Program-made: the position numbers and the translations under genes
The notes under the pieces: model-generated
Databases searched by the model: none
Told to the model about the DNA's origin: nothing
What the model saw: only the letters and a program-made list of their open reading frames with translations
In this document: positions 17,148 through 25,712 of the stretch, one piece after another
Numbering within the stretch: position 1 is the stretch's first letter
Layout: the number at the start of each line of letters is the position of its first letter
Assembly: GCF_039522935.1 (NCBI RefSeq)
Contig: NZ_BAAAEI010000010.1
Location: 62,001 to 126,000 of the forward strand
Reading direction: 5' to 3'
DNA length: 64,000 nt
Origin: Bowmanella denitrificans
GTDB taxonomy: Bacteria; Pseudomonadota; Gammaproteobacteria; Enterobacterales; Alteromonadaceae

Positions 17148-18656
17148 TTAGGTTAGTTGGATCCAGGTCGTCTTTAACTCGGTGTATTTATCCAGTGCAT
17201 GCAGTGACTTGTCACGGCCGTTGCCGGACTGCTTGTAGCCGCCAAATGGCACGGTCATGTCACCATCGTTATAGTTGTTGATCCAAACCGAGCCGGCCCG
17301 CAGTTGCCTGGCCAGACGATGGGCGCGGGACAAATCAGAGGTCCAAAGCGCAGCCCCCAGCCCGTAATCGCTGTCATTGGCGATACTAATAGCCTGAGTT
17401 TCATCATCAAATGCAATCACCGACATGACCGGGCCAAAGATTTCTTCTCTGGCAATACGCATCTGATTGGTGACACCGGTAAAAATCGTGGGCTCAACAA
17501 AAGCGCCCTGGTGTTTATCCGCAGGTGCTGCCCCCCCTAGTGCCAGTTTGGCACCGCCTTCCTGCCCCCATTGAATGTACTGCAATACGCTGCCCTGATG
17601 CTGTTTGTCCACCAAAGCGCCCATATTGGTGGCCGGGTCCAGTGGATCGCCGGGTTGGAAGGTGCGACTGGCCTCTATCACTTTTTGCACAAACTGCTCG
17701 TGAATACTGCGTTCAACCAGCAATCTGGTACCGGCGACGCAGACTTCGCCCTGGTTATAGAAACAACCGCTGGCGGCGCTGCGTGCTGCCTTATCCAAAT
17801 CCGGGCAATCGGCAAACACGATATTGGGGTTTTTACCTCCGGCTTCCAGCCACACTCTTTTCATATTGGATTGGCCAGCATATTCCAGTAGGGTTCTTGC
17901 CGTGCGGGTAGAACCGGTGAACGCCAGGCAGTCCACCTGCATATGCAGCCCCAGTGCTTTACCGACTGTGTGGCCAAAGCCGGGCACCACATTCAATACG
18001 CCAGCTGGAATACCGGCCTCGCTGGCCAGTCTGGCCAGAAACAAGGCGGTTAAAGATGACTTCTCTGATGGCTTCAACACCACAGAATTACCCGCGGCCA
18101 GGGCCGGGGCAATTTTCCAGCAGGCCAACCATAATGGAAAATTCCAGGGAGTGATGGCGGCCACTACACCTATGGGCTCACGGGTGATTGTAGCCAGTAC
18201 GCCAGGCTCGGTGGGTGCCACTTCGTCGTACACTTTGTCGACGGCTTCGCCATGCCAGCGAACGACATCTGCGCTGCCAGGGACATCAACATGAAAGCTC
18301 TCACTAATCGGCTTACCCATATCCAGGGTTTCCAATGCCGCCAGTTCGGTTTGATGGCTTTCCATCAGGGCCGCCAGGCGTATTAACACTTCCTTGCGCT
18401 GCTTAGGCGGCATATCGCGCCAATGACCCTGTTCAAAAGCATTTCTGGCTGCATTGACAGCCAGTTCCACATCCACTTCGTCGCATTCAGCGATGCTGGC
18501 AATCACCTCCCCATCGGCCGGATTGATGCAGTCGAACCAACGTCCGTTTTGTGCTGGCTGATACTGGCCATTGATATAGGCGCGGCCTTCAATGCGTTTT
18601 TCACTGATTAACCTCTGACAGTACGACTGCCAGTCGGCATAGGACATCTTATTCAT
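17148..18656 (-). CDS. puuC: Gamma-glutamyl-gamma-aminobutyraldehyde dehydrogenase
   Basis: A 502-residue NAD(P)-dependent aldehyde dehydrogenase that oxidises gamma-glutamyl-gamma-aminobutyraldehyde to gamma-glutamyl-GABA. It has ITPWNFPLWLACWKIAPALA in the Rossmann region, FTGSTRTART for NAD binding, the general-base Glu in LEAGGKNP and the catalytic Cys in NQGEVC. The length matches PuuC of other bacteria. AGGAGG lies 7 bases before the ATG at 18656. It follows puuR in the operon with a 64-base spacer and is followed by a terminator. Confidence 0.9.
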   Translation of the reverse strand: MNKMSYADWQSYCQRLISEKRIEGRAYINGQYQPAQNGRWFDCINPADGEVIASIAECDEVDVELAVNAARNAFEQGHWRDMPPKQRKEVLIRLAALMESHQTELAALETLDMGKPISESFHVDVPGSADVVRWHGEAVDKVYDEVAPTEPGVLATITREPIGVVAAITPWNFPLWLACWKIAPALAAGNSVVLKPSEKSSLTALFLARLASEAGIPAGVLNVVPGFGHTVGKALGLHMQVDCLAFTGSTRTARTLLEYAGQSNMKRVWLEAGGKNPNIVFADCPDLDKAARSAASGCFYNQGEVCVAGTRLLVERSIHEQFVQKVIEASRTFQPGDPLDPATNMGALVDKQHQGSVLQYIQWGQEGGAKLALGGAAPADKHQGAFVEPTIFTGVTNQMRIAREEIFGPVMSVIAFDDETQAISIANDSDYGLGAALWTSDLSRAHRLARQLRAGSVWINNYNDGDMTVPFGGYKQSGNGRDKSLHALDKYTELKTTWIQLT

Positions 18657-18720
18657 CCATTCCTCCTAAACAGCAAATTCTTTTAGCATTGCTGTACATA
18701 GCTGAATCGCTTGGCCAGCA

Positions 18721-19263
18721 TTAAAAACTGGCCGGGGTCACGGCACTGATTAGCTTGCACACCGCCTTGCCCCGATTAATAAACTGATGTGGCAACTGAG
18801 TATTTAAATAATAGCTGTCGCCTGCTTTTAAATGATATTCCTGCTGTCCCTGTAATATAGTGATTTCGCCACTGAGAATAGTGCCGGCTTCCTGGCCGGG
18901 ATGGCTTATCCACTCTTCTCCTGTACCCGTACCAGGCGGATAGATTTCCTGTAAGAAGGTCAACTGCCTGTCCGGCTTCTCCGCACCCACCAACAAGTAC
19001 TGCACGCCATCACTGCCGATGTCGGTCAGTTCCTCCGAAGCGTATACCAGCTTATCTTCTTCAATAAACTCACCGGTAAAAAACTGGCTTAACGGCATGG
19101 ACAGACCGTTGAGTATCTTATGCAAATTACTGATTGAGGGGCTTACCGCATCACGCTCAATCATAGACAAGGTACTGTTAGGCAGGCTCACCAGCTTGGC
19201 CAGCTCGCGCTGCGATAAACCGCGCTGTTTTCTCAGGGCTTTAATGCGCTTTCCGACTTTCAT
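18721..19263 (-). CDS. puuR: Putrescine-responsive XRE-cupin repressor
   Basis: A 180-residue regulator with an XRE helix-turn-helix at residues about 5-60 (GLSQRELAKL, then STLSMIERD) and a C-terminal cupin with GTGEEWISHPGQEAG and HLKAGDSYYLNTQLPHQF. The whole matches E. coli PuuR closely in order and motif. PuuR represses putrescine catabolic and transport genes until putrescine is bound. The ATG overlaps the potI stop (ATGA). Putting puuR inside the operon it likely controls gives autoregulation. A PuuR-like site is proposed before puuD at 25501-25519. Confidence 0.9.
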   Translation of the reverse strand: MKVGKRIKALRKQRGLSQRELAKLVSLPNSTLSMIERDAVSPSISNLHKILNGLSMPLSQFFTGEFIEEDKLVYASEELTDIGSDGVQYLLVGAEKPDRQLTFLQEIYPPGTGTGEEWISHPGQEAGTILSGEITILQGQQEYHLKAGDSYYLNTQLPHQFINRGKAVCKLISAVTPASF

Positions 19264-20087
19264 GGCTGGTTTATCGCCTGTAAATCACGCAGTCTGGCCT
19301 TTTCCACCCGTCTGGCGTAATACCAGGAGGCGAACACCAGTGACGTGACAATAGCAATAATGATGGTCGCCAGCGCATTGATTTCCGGGCTAACGCCTAA
19401 GCGTACCGACGAAAACACCACCATTGGCAACGTGGTGGAACCTGGCCCTGATACAAAACTGGCAATCACCAGATCGTCCAGGCTCAGAGTAAAGGCCAGT
19501 AGCCAGCCGGAAACTAGCGCCGGTGCTATCATTGGCAGAGTGATGGTGAAGAAGACCTTAACCGGTGTTGCACCTAAATCCTGGGCGGCTTCTTCCACAG
19601 ACATATCCATTTCCGTCAGTCGCGACCCCACTACCACGGCCACATAGGCCGTACAAAACGTGGTGTGGGCCAGCCAGATAGTGGTCATGCCACGACTCTG
19701 TGGCCAGCCAACCATCTGTGCCATGGCCACGAATAGCAGCAGCAGAGACAGGCCGGTAATCACTTCAGGCATCACCAGTGGTGCGGTGATCATACCCCGC
19801 AGCAGTGTGCTGCCCTTAAAGCCTTTGAATCTGGCCAGCACAAAAGCGGCCAGGGTACCCAGCACCACCGCCCCTGAGGCAGAGAAAAATGCAATCTTCA
19901 GGCTATTGGCTACGGCATCCAACAACTTTTGGTTTTGCAGCAACTCACCATACCACTTGGTTGAAAAACCGGCCCAGACCGTGACCAGCCTGGACTCGTT
20001 AAAGGAATACACCACCAGGAGCAGCATCGGGGCATACAGAAAAGCCAGACCCAGCCATAACATCATTTTACTGAAGGAAAAACGCAT
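19260..20087 (-). CDS. potI: Putrescine ABC transporter permease
   Basis: A 275-residue inner-membrane permease with about six helices. The EAA loop (EEAAQDLGATPVKVFFTITLP), which docks to the ATPase, is near residue 175. The opening MMLWLGLAFLYAPMLLLVVYSF is typical of PotI/PotC. It forms the channel of the PotFGHI putrescine importer with PotH. Its start codon overlaps the potH stop by one base and its stop overlaps puuR. Confidence 0.9.
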   Translation of the reverse strand: MRFSFSKMMLWLGLAFLYAPMLLLVVYSFNESRLVTVWAGFSTKWYGELLQNQKLLDAVANSLKIAFFSASGAVVLGTLAAFVLARFKGFKGSTLLRGMITAPLVMPEVITGLSLLLLFVAMAQMVGWPQSRGMTTIWLAHTTFCTAYVAVVVGSRLTEMDMSVEEAAQDLGATPVKVFFTITLPMIAPALVSGWLLAFTLSLDDLVIASFVSGPGSTTLPMVVFSSVRLGVSPEINALATIIIAIVTSLVFASWYYARRVEKARLRDLQAINQP

Positions 20088-20998
20088 CAGCTTTCCTCCG
20101 TCTGGCGATTCTGGATGCGATCAAACCACATAATGGGCACTATCAGCAGGGCCAGCATGACGATGGCCACCGCCGAGGCGACCGGCCAATCCCTGTTATT
20201 GAAGAATTCTTCCCACAGAATTTTGCCAATCATCAGGGTTTCTGGCCCCCCCAGCAGCTCAGGAATGACAAACTCACCTACCGCAGGAATAAATACCAGC
20301 ATGCAACCGGCGATAATACCAGCTTTGGTCAGCGGTACTATCACGCGCATCAGGGTGGTAAAAGGGGAGGCGCCCAGATCCGATGAGGCTTCAATCAGGC
20401 TGTGGTCCAGCTTCATCATATTGGCGTACAGCGGCAGAATCATAAAAGGCAGATAGGCGTAGACAATGCCGATATACACTGCAATATCGGTGTGCAGCAT
20501 AATAATAGGTTCATCAATCAGCCCCAGGCCCATCAGGAAATTATTGATATAGCCATTGGGTTTAAGAATGCCAATCCAGGCATAAATGCGGATTAAAAAG
20601 GATGTCCAGGACGGCAGAATGACCAGCAAAAGCAACACATTGCGGGTTGCTGCCGGTGCACGACTGATGGCCAGGGCCATAGGGTAGCCGATCAGCAGAC
20701 ACAGCAGGGTGGAGACCAGGGCAATGCGAATAGAGCTTAAATATGCGGATAAATACAGGTCATCACTGAACAAATAAGCGTAGTTGCCCAGATTCAGGTC
20801 GATGGTCAGGCGGTTATCATCAAAAGTGACCAAGTCGGTGTAGGGCGGAATGGCAATGTCTGTTTCAGCAAAGCTGATTTTCAGCACAATAATAAAAGGT
20901 ACCAAAAAGAACAGCAGCAGCCAGATATAAGGAATGGCAATCACCCCGCTACGGGGTTTAAACAACCACATTTGTTGGAGGCGTTTAAGCAGTTCCAT
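20087..20998 (-). CDS. potH: Putrescine ABC transporter permease
   Basis: A 303-residue permease partner of PotI. IPYIWLLLFFLVPFIIVLKISF is the first helix, and the EAA loop (EASSDLGASPFTTLMRVIVP) lies near residue 205. The external loop after helix 1 has the usual PotH/PotB form. The ATG at 20998 has GGAGGA before it and is preferred over an upstream in-frame start that would run into potG. It overlaps potI and follows potG with only two bases between. Confidence 0.9.
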   Translation of the reverse strand: MELLKRLQQMWLFKPRSGVIAIPYIWLLLFFLVPFIIVLKISFAETDIAIPPYTDLVTFDDNRLTIDLNLGNYAYLFSDDLYLSAYLSSIRIALVSTLLCLLIGYPMALAISRAPAATRNVLLLLVILPSWTSFLIRIYAWIGILKPNGYINNFLMGLGLIDEPIIMLHTDIAVYIGIVYAYLPFMILPLYANMMKLDHSLIEASSDLGASPFTTLMRVIVPLTKAGIIAGCMLVFIPAVGEFVIPELLGGPETLMIGKILWEEFFNNRDWPVASAVAIVMLALLIVPIMWFDRIQNRQTEES

Positions 20999-21000
20999 CG

Positions 21001-22119
21001 CTAGTCCTCCAAAACCACACAAGCGTCCGGTGTCCAGGACACAAAGACTTCCTGTTCCAATTCAAAAGGCAGTTCACGACGTCGGTCGTTGGTTTGGGTC
21101 ACCTGAATAAACTGTTTATTGGGCAACAAAATATGATAAATGCTGTGCTGTCCAAGATAGGCCAAATCATCAATGATGCCCTTACCCCAATTGTATTGCT
21201 CTTCAGGCTGCTCTGCGCTGATGCGAATTTTTTCCGGCCTTACCGCCACACTGACCGGGCGGGTATTACCCGGACCACTGATACCGTGATCTATGTAGAT
21301 AGGACGGGCCAGATTCGGCACATTAATGGTGACATAGGCGGGTTCTTCTTCGACGATCTCGCCGGCAAACAAATTAACCTCACCGATAAAATCCGCCACA
21401 TAACGACAATTGGGGAATTCATAAATGTCATGGGGTGAGCCAATCTGCAGTATTTCCCCGGCATGCATGATGGCAATACGGTCGGCCATGGTCATGGCTT
21501 CTTCCTGATCATGGGTAACCATCACGCAGGTTACGCCCACGCGTTTGATGATATCCACCAGTTCTAACTGCATTTCGCCCCGTAGCTTTTTATCCAGGGC
21601 GCCCATGGGCTCATCCAATAGCAGCAACTTGGGGCGTTTGGCCAGGCTACGGGCCAGGGCGACACGCTGGCGCTGGCCACCAGACAATTGTGATGGCTTA
21701 CGCTGGCGGAAGCCTGTCATTTGTACCAGCTTAAGCATCTCCTCCACCCGACTGGCGATATCTGCCTTACTGAGTTTGTCCTGCTGCAGTCCATAGGCAA
21801 TGTTTTGCTCTACTGTCATATGCGGAAATAACGCATAGGACTGGAACATCATATTAAAGGGGCGACGATAAGGTTGAATCTGGGCAATGTCTTCGCCACT
21901 TAGCAGGATTTTCCCCTCTGTCGGTTTCTCGAAGCCGGACAACATGCGCAGCAAGGTGGATTTGCCACAGCCGGAGCCGCCCAGCAGGGCAAAGATTTCA
22001 CCCTGATAAAATTGCAGGTTTACGTCACGCACGGCCAGATGACCGTCAAAGCTCTTACTCAGGTTTTTCAATTCCAGCAACACCGGGCTGGGCGTATTCG
22101 AGAGGTGTTTTAAGGTCAT
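21001..22119 (-). CDS. potG: Putrescine ABC transporter ATP-binding protein
   Basis: A 372-residue ATPase that powers PotHI. It has Walker A GGSGCGKST (residue about 49), signature LSGGQRQRVALARSL, Walker B LLLLDEPMGALD and the H-loop MVTHDQEEAM. The C-terminal TOBE domain (about 270-372) with AVRPEKIRIS is normal for PotG. It follows potF across a 65-base spacer containing a strong hairpin. Confidence 0.92.
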   Translation of the reverse strand: MTLKHLSNTPSPVLLELKNLSKSFDGHLAVRDVNLQFYQGEIFALLGGSGCGKSTLLRMLSGFEKPTEGKILLSGEDIAQIQPYRRPFNMMFQSYALFPHMTVEQNIAYGLQQDKLSKADIASRVEEMLKLVQMTGFRQRKPSQLSGGQRQRVALARSLAKRPKLLLLDEPMGALDKKLRGEMQLELVDIIKRVGVTCVMVTHDQEEAMTMADRIAIMHAGEILQIGSPHDIYEFPNCRYVADFIGEVNLFAGEIVEEEPAYVTINVPNLARPIYIDHGISGPGNTRPVSVAVRPEKIRISAEQPEEQYNWGKGIIDDLAYLGQHSIYHILLPNKQFIQVTQTNDRRRELPFELEQEVFVSWTPDACVVLED

Positions 22120-22151
22120 TGGTACTGGGATCCTTTATCGCATTCAATCAG

Positions 22152-22173
22152 GTCCGGGCCAGTTGGCCCGGAC
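22152..22173 (-). promoter_or_regulatory. Intercistronic hairpin between potF and potG
   Basis: GTCCGGGCC (22152-22160) pairs perfectly with GGCCCGGAC (22165-22173) around a 4-base loop. There is no T run after it on the minus strand. Such stems often protect the 3' end of a binding-protein message so that the soluble component is made in excess over the membrane parts; this is inference. Confidence 0.55.
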
Positions 22174-22184
22174 ACATCCTGTGG

Positions 22185-23282
22185 CTATCTGCCGGCCTTC
22201 ATTTCCGTCCACACTTTGTTGGTGGCACGGGAAACCTTGGCAGGGCGAACCTCAAAGGTGTAGAGCTTGGCCATAACGTCGGCCGGTGGGTAAATGGCTG
22301 GATTGCCGGTAATTTCAGGATCGACCATGCTGGTGGAGGTCTTGTTGCCATTGGGGTAGGACACATAGTCGCTGATGCCGGCAATCACCTCAGGCTCCAT
22401 CAGGTAGTTAACAAAGTCGTAGGCGGCTTCCATCTGTTTGGCATCTGCCGGAATGGCCAGCATATCAAACCACATGGCAGCCCCTTCGTTGGGGATCACA
22501 TAGCCGACCTGTACGCCATTACCTGCTTCGTCAGCACGGTCGGCGGCCTGAAACACATCACCGCTCCAGCCAACCGCCACGCAAATGTCACCATTGGCTA
22601 GGTCATTGATGTACTGAGATGAATGGAAATAACGAATATGTGGACGAACCTTTTTGAGCAGTTCACCGGCCTGTTCGATTTCCTTAGTGTCATTGGTGTT
22701 AGGATCCAGCCCCAGATAATGCAATGCTGCGGGTACAATTTCAGAAGCGGCATCCAGGGTCACAACACCGCATTCGGCCAGCTTTGCCACAATTTCAGGT
22801 TTGAAAATCATATCCCAGCTGTTGACCTGATAATCTTCGCCCAGGACCGCCTTAACCTTTTCCACGTTATAGCCGATGCCCGTGGTACCCCACAGATACG
22901 GAATGGCATATTCGTTACCTGGATCAACTTTTTCCAGTTTGGACATCAGCAGGGGATCCAGATGCTTCCAGTTGGGTAGCTTACTGCGATCCAGTTTGGC
23001 GAATACCCCCGCCTTAATCTGACGGCCCAGGAACTGTGCTGAAGGAACCACCACATCAAAGCCGGTATTGCCGGTCAGCAGTTTAGCTTCCACCACTTCA
23101 TTAGAGTCAAACACATCATAGACCACTTTGTTGCCTGACTTCTGCTCGTAGTTGGCAATAGTGTCTTCGGCGATGTAGTCGCTCCAGTTATAGACATGCA
23201 CTGTATCTGCCTGTGCCGCTGCGCAAACCGAACCGGCCAGCATGGAACCGGCCAGGAACCGCAATTTTGTTGTGAGTTTCAT
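22185..23282 (-). CDS. potF: Periplasmic putrescine-binding protein
   Basis: A 365-residue binding protein with a signal peptide cleaved near residue 26 (AAAQA). It contains VHVYNWSDYI, DVFDSNEVVEAKL and GTTGIGYNVEKVKA, which agree almost word for word with E. coli PotF; the Trp, Ser and Asp of the YNWSDYI stretch contact putrescine there. It catches putrescine for PotGHI. The ATG at 23282 has AAGGAAG before it; an in-frame start six codons upstream is less likely. It follows the aminotransferase gene by 70 bases. Confidence 0.93.
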   Translation of the reverse strand: MKLTTKLRFLAGSMLAGSVCAAAQADTVHVYNWSDYIAEDTIANYEQKSGNKVVYDVFDSNEVVEAKLLTGNTGFDVVVPSAQFLGRQIKAGVFAKLDRSKLPNWKHLDPLLMSKLEKVDPGNEYAIPYLWGTTGIGYNVEKVKAVLGEDYQVNSWDMIFKPEIVAKLAECGVVTLDAASEIVPAALHYLGLDPNTNDTKEIEQAGELLKKVRPHIRYFHSSQYINDLANGDICVAVGWSGDVFQAADRADEAGNGVQVGYVIPNEGAAMWFDMLAIPADAKQMEAAYDFVNYLMEPEVIAGISDYVSYPNGNKTSTSMVDPEITGNPAIYPPADVMAKLYTFEVRPAKVSRATNKVWTEMKAGR

Positions 23283-23352
23283 TGTTCTTCCTTTTTTCAA
23301 ATTGGTTGGAGGTTTAGGTCAATCGTGCCGATTTCACTGTAGTCCAGCTTTG

Positions 23353-24714
23353 TTATTGTTTTAATTGGGCCTGGGCCAGATCCAGCGCTTGCCAGGCTCT
23401 TTCAGTTAAGTCCTTGATTTCATTGCGGTCAAGAATGAAGGGTGGGGCAATTATCATGGTATCGCCCGTGGCCCTCATCACCAGACCGGCTTGCAGGGAC
23501 ATGTCCCGGCAAACAGTACCGGCACGCCCATTGCCGGCAAATCGTTGCAAACTGGATTTATCCCTGACCAGCTCCAACGCGCCCACCAATCCCTTGCATC
23601 TGGCCTGCCCCACTATGGGGTGGTCGGCCAGGGGCAACCAAAAATCTCGCATGGCCTGACTCAATTCATTTTTAACTTTGTCGATGTGGCCTTCTGCCAG
23701 AATCTCTAAAGTGGCCAGCGCTGCCGCACAGGCAACCGGATGACCTGAATAGGTAAAGCCATGGGCCAGATCGTTGGTATGGGACAGTAGTGCTTCTGTC
23801 ACCCTGTCCGATACCAACACACCGCCCAACGGAATAAAGCCATTGGTAATGCCTTTAGCAAACACAATAAAATCGGCTTGCAGGTCATAAAACTGACTGG
23901 CAAACCATTCACCTGTGCGTCCGAATCCAAAGATCACTTCGTCGACCACCAGTAGCACCTGATACTGTTGGCATATTTGCTGAACTCTTGGCCAGTAGCT
24001 GTCTGGTGGGATAATTACGCCGCCAGCACCTTGTATGGGTTCGGCAAAAAACGCCGCCACCTTGTCGGGGCCAAGTTCAAGAATTTTTTCTTCCAGTTGA
24101 TTAGCTGCCCAGATGCCAAAAGCCTGTTCGTCAAGCTCGGTTTTATCCTGGCGGGCGCCAAACCAATAAGGCTGAGCGATGTGGTGAATATTCCCGAGGG
24201 GGTCAAACTGCTCATGCATAAAGCCCATGCCGCCAAGGCTGGCACCGCCAATTGTGCTGCCGTGATATGCATTGTGTCTGGCAATCACCGCCTTGCGCTG
24301 TGGTTTGCCTTTAGCGTCCCAGTAACGGTGAATAAGGCGCAGTACCGAATCATTGGCTTCTGAGCCCGAATTGGTAAAAAACACCTTATTCAGGTGCGCT
24401 GGGGCACGATGAGCGATAGCCGCAGCTAATTCTGTTGCCCTGGGATGGGTGCATTGAAAAAAAGTGTTGTAGTAGGGCAGTTCGTCTAACTGCGCTGCAA
24501 TAGCCTGCTTAATACGTGGCTGGCTGTAACCCAGATTACAACACCACAGGCCGGACATGCCATCCAGCAGCCGATGCCCGTTCGCCTCAAAAATATAGGC
24601 TCCTTGTGCATGGCTGATAACTCTTGTGCCGTTACGATTAAGCTCGGTTTGATTGCTAAAGGGATGCAGGTGATGGGCTGCATCCTGGCGTTGCCATTGG
24701 GGTAAGGATGTCAC
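23353..24714 (-). CDS. Putrescine/polyamine-pyruvate aminotransferase (SpuC-like)
   Basis: A 453-residue class III PLP aminotransferase. Motifs: MSGLWCCNLGY, TNSGSEANDSVLRLI, VVDEVIFGFGRTG, the catalytic Lys in FAKGITNG, and HGFTYSGHPVACAA. This is the SpuC branch, which transfers an amino group from putrescine or spermidine-type amines to pyruvate; it may also act on GABA. It gives a second route from putrescine to gamma-aminobutyraldehyde beside the gamma-glutamyl route. It overlaps puuD by four bases, so the two are coupled. Confidence 0.88.
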   Translation of the reverse strand: MTSLPQWQRQDAAHHLHPFSNQTELNRNGTRVISHAQGAYIFEANGHRLLDGMSGLWCCNLGYSQPRIKQAIAAQLDELPYYNTFFQCTHPRATELAAAIAHRAPAHLNKVFFTNSGSEANDSVLRLIHRYWDAKGKPQRKAVIARHNAYHGSTIGGASLGGMGFMHEQFDPLGNIHHIAQPYWFGARQDKTELDEQAFGIWAANQLEEKILELGPDKVAAFFAEPIQGAGGVIIPPDSYWPRVQQICQQYQVLLVVDEVIFGFGRTGEWFASQFYDLQADFIVFAKGITNGFIPLGGVLVSDRVTEALLSHTNDLAHGFTYSGHPVACAAALATLEILAEGHIDKVKNELSQAMRDFWLPLADHPIVGQARCKGLVGALELVRDKSSLQRFAGNGRAGTVCRDMSLQAGLVMRATGDTMIIAPPFILDRNEIKDLTERAWQALDLAQAQLKQ

Positions 24715-25487
24715 GGCAAGATCCTCTTACTCTGGTAACAAGCATCAATAAACCCCTGCAAGATGCGGGCATTCTGCGGGTATTGGTGTGGCATCCACTC
24801 CGGGTGCCATTGCACTGCCAGTAAAAATCGCGATGCGGACCGGGAAAACGCCTCAATCAACCCGTCAGGTGCGGTCGCTTCAACCGTTAAACCCTGCCCC
24901 AGACTTTTTACGCCCTGCATATGGATAGAGTTAACCTCTATGCTGTGCTGATGTTCAAACCAATCCGCCAGCAGACCACCCTGACTCAATGAGACAGGGT
25001 GGGCCGGACCATACTGGATATCCAGCTCTGCGCTTTTATCTTCTCTGTGCTCTAACAGGCCTGCAACTTCGTGCAGACGATGGTGCAAGGTCCCACCAAA
25101 GTACACATTCAGTTCCTGAAAGCCCCGGCAGATGCCCAGAATGGGCATGTCCAGCGCCAGTGCCTTGTCAAATAATGCCCAGTTACTGGCATCCCGGTGT
25201 GGATCCCGTTCAGCATCATCGCCTTCCTGTTCAGATTCCCGGTAGTAGCTGGGATGCAGATTTGAGTATGAGCCGGTCAGCAAAATACCGTCAAGGCCTG
25301 ACAACAGCGCAGTCTGGCTCACTTCAGGCAACTGATGAAACAGGGCTGGGATAATCATCGGCACCACCGCATGACTCCCCTGCAACAGGGCGCGAATATA
25401 CTTGTCCCCGGCCTGATGATAGGCATGGGGGCCGCGTTGGATCATGTCGGCACAGACACCAATAAACAGAGTTGAGGCGTTTCGCAC
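24711..25487 (-). CDS. puuD: Gamma-glutamyl-GABA hydrolase
   Basis: A 258-residue class I glutamine-amidotransferase-like hydrolase that splits gamma-glutamyl-GABA into glutamate and GABA, the last step of the gamma-glutamyl pathway. The nucleophile is Cys in LGICRGFQELN, and the His-Glu pair is in AVQWHPEW. LTGSYSNLHPSYY fits PuuD. The GTG start at 25487 gives a full-length protein when compared with E. coli PuuD. It is the first gene of the long minus-strand operon and divergent from puuA. Confidence 0.9.
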   Translation of the reverse strand: MRNASTLFIGVCADMIQRGPHAYHQAGDKYIRALLQGSHAVVPMIIPALFHQLPEVSQTALLSGLDGILLTGSYSNLHPSYYRESEQEGDDAERDPHRDASNWALFDKALALDMPILGICRGFQELNVYFGGTLHHRLHEVAGLLEHREDKSAELDIQYGPAHPVSLSQGGLLADWFEHQHSIEVNSIHMQGVKSLGQGLTVEATAPDGLIEAFSRSASRFLLAVQWHPEWMPHQYPQNARILQGFIDACYQSKRILP

Positions 25488-25500
25488 TTGTATGGCTCAC

Positions 25501-25519
25501 TGAACAAAATATTGAAACG
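25501..25519. promoter_or_regulatory. PuuR-like operator before puuD
   Basis: TGAACAAAATATTGAAACG. Its core ACAAAATATTGA differs at one of 12 positions from the core of the E. coli PuuR site as I remember it. It lies 14 bases upstream of puuD, which is where a repressor should bind. Not verified. Confidence 0.35.
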
Positions 25520-25668
25520 TTAGGTTCAAGCTATTGGAGTTAATTATAAAGTTCAAGTGGCAATCTGCTGATTTAGTGTGCAAAACAACAAAGCTTACTT
25601 TAACCAATCGTTAACAAAGCGTTGTTTTTCAGGCTGGAATGTCCAATATGCTTTATGTTTAACTGATA

Positions 25669-25695
25669 TGAACACGAACAAGTGTTCAATATAAT
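25669..25695 (+). promoter_or_regulatory. puuA promoter -10 with overlapping palindromic operator
   Basis: A perfect TATAAT at 25690-25695 lies 17 bases before the puuA ATG. Immediately upstream, TGAACAC (25669-25675) and GTGTTCA (25682-25688) are inverted around six bases, and an alternative dyad GAACA-AG-TGTTC lies within them. No good -35 box is visible. The dyad sits where the -35 to -10 spacer would be. The form suits a TetR-type repressor such as the one encoded at 27971-28579, although this is not shown. Confidence 0.5.
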
Positions 25696-25712
25696 AAACG
25701 TCGGAGATGATC

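Noticed and set aside
17571..17891. Plus-strand open frames inside puuC
   Set aside because: They are antisense to a well-supported dehydrogenase gene with all its motifs.
25640..25651. ATGTCCAATATG as a second PuuR half-site before puuA
   Set aside because: Only one half fits, and there is no symmetry.
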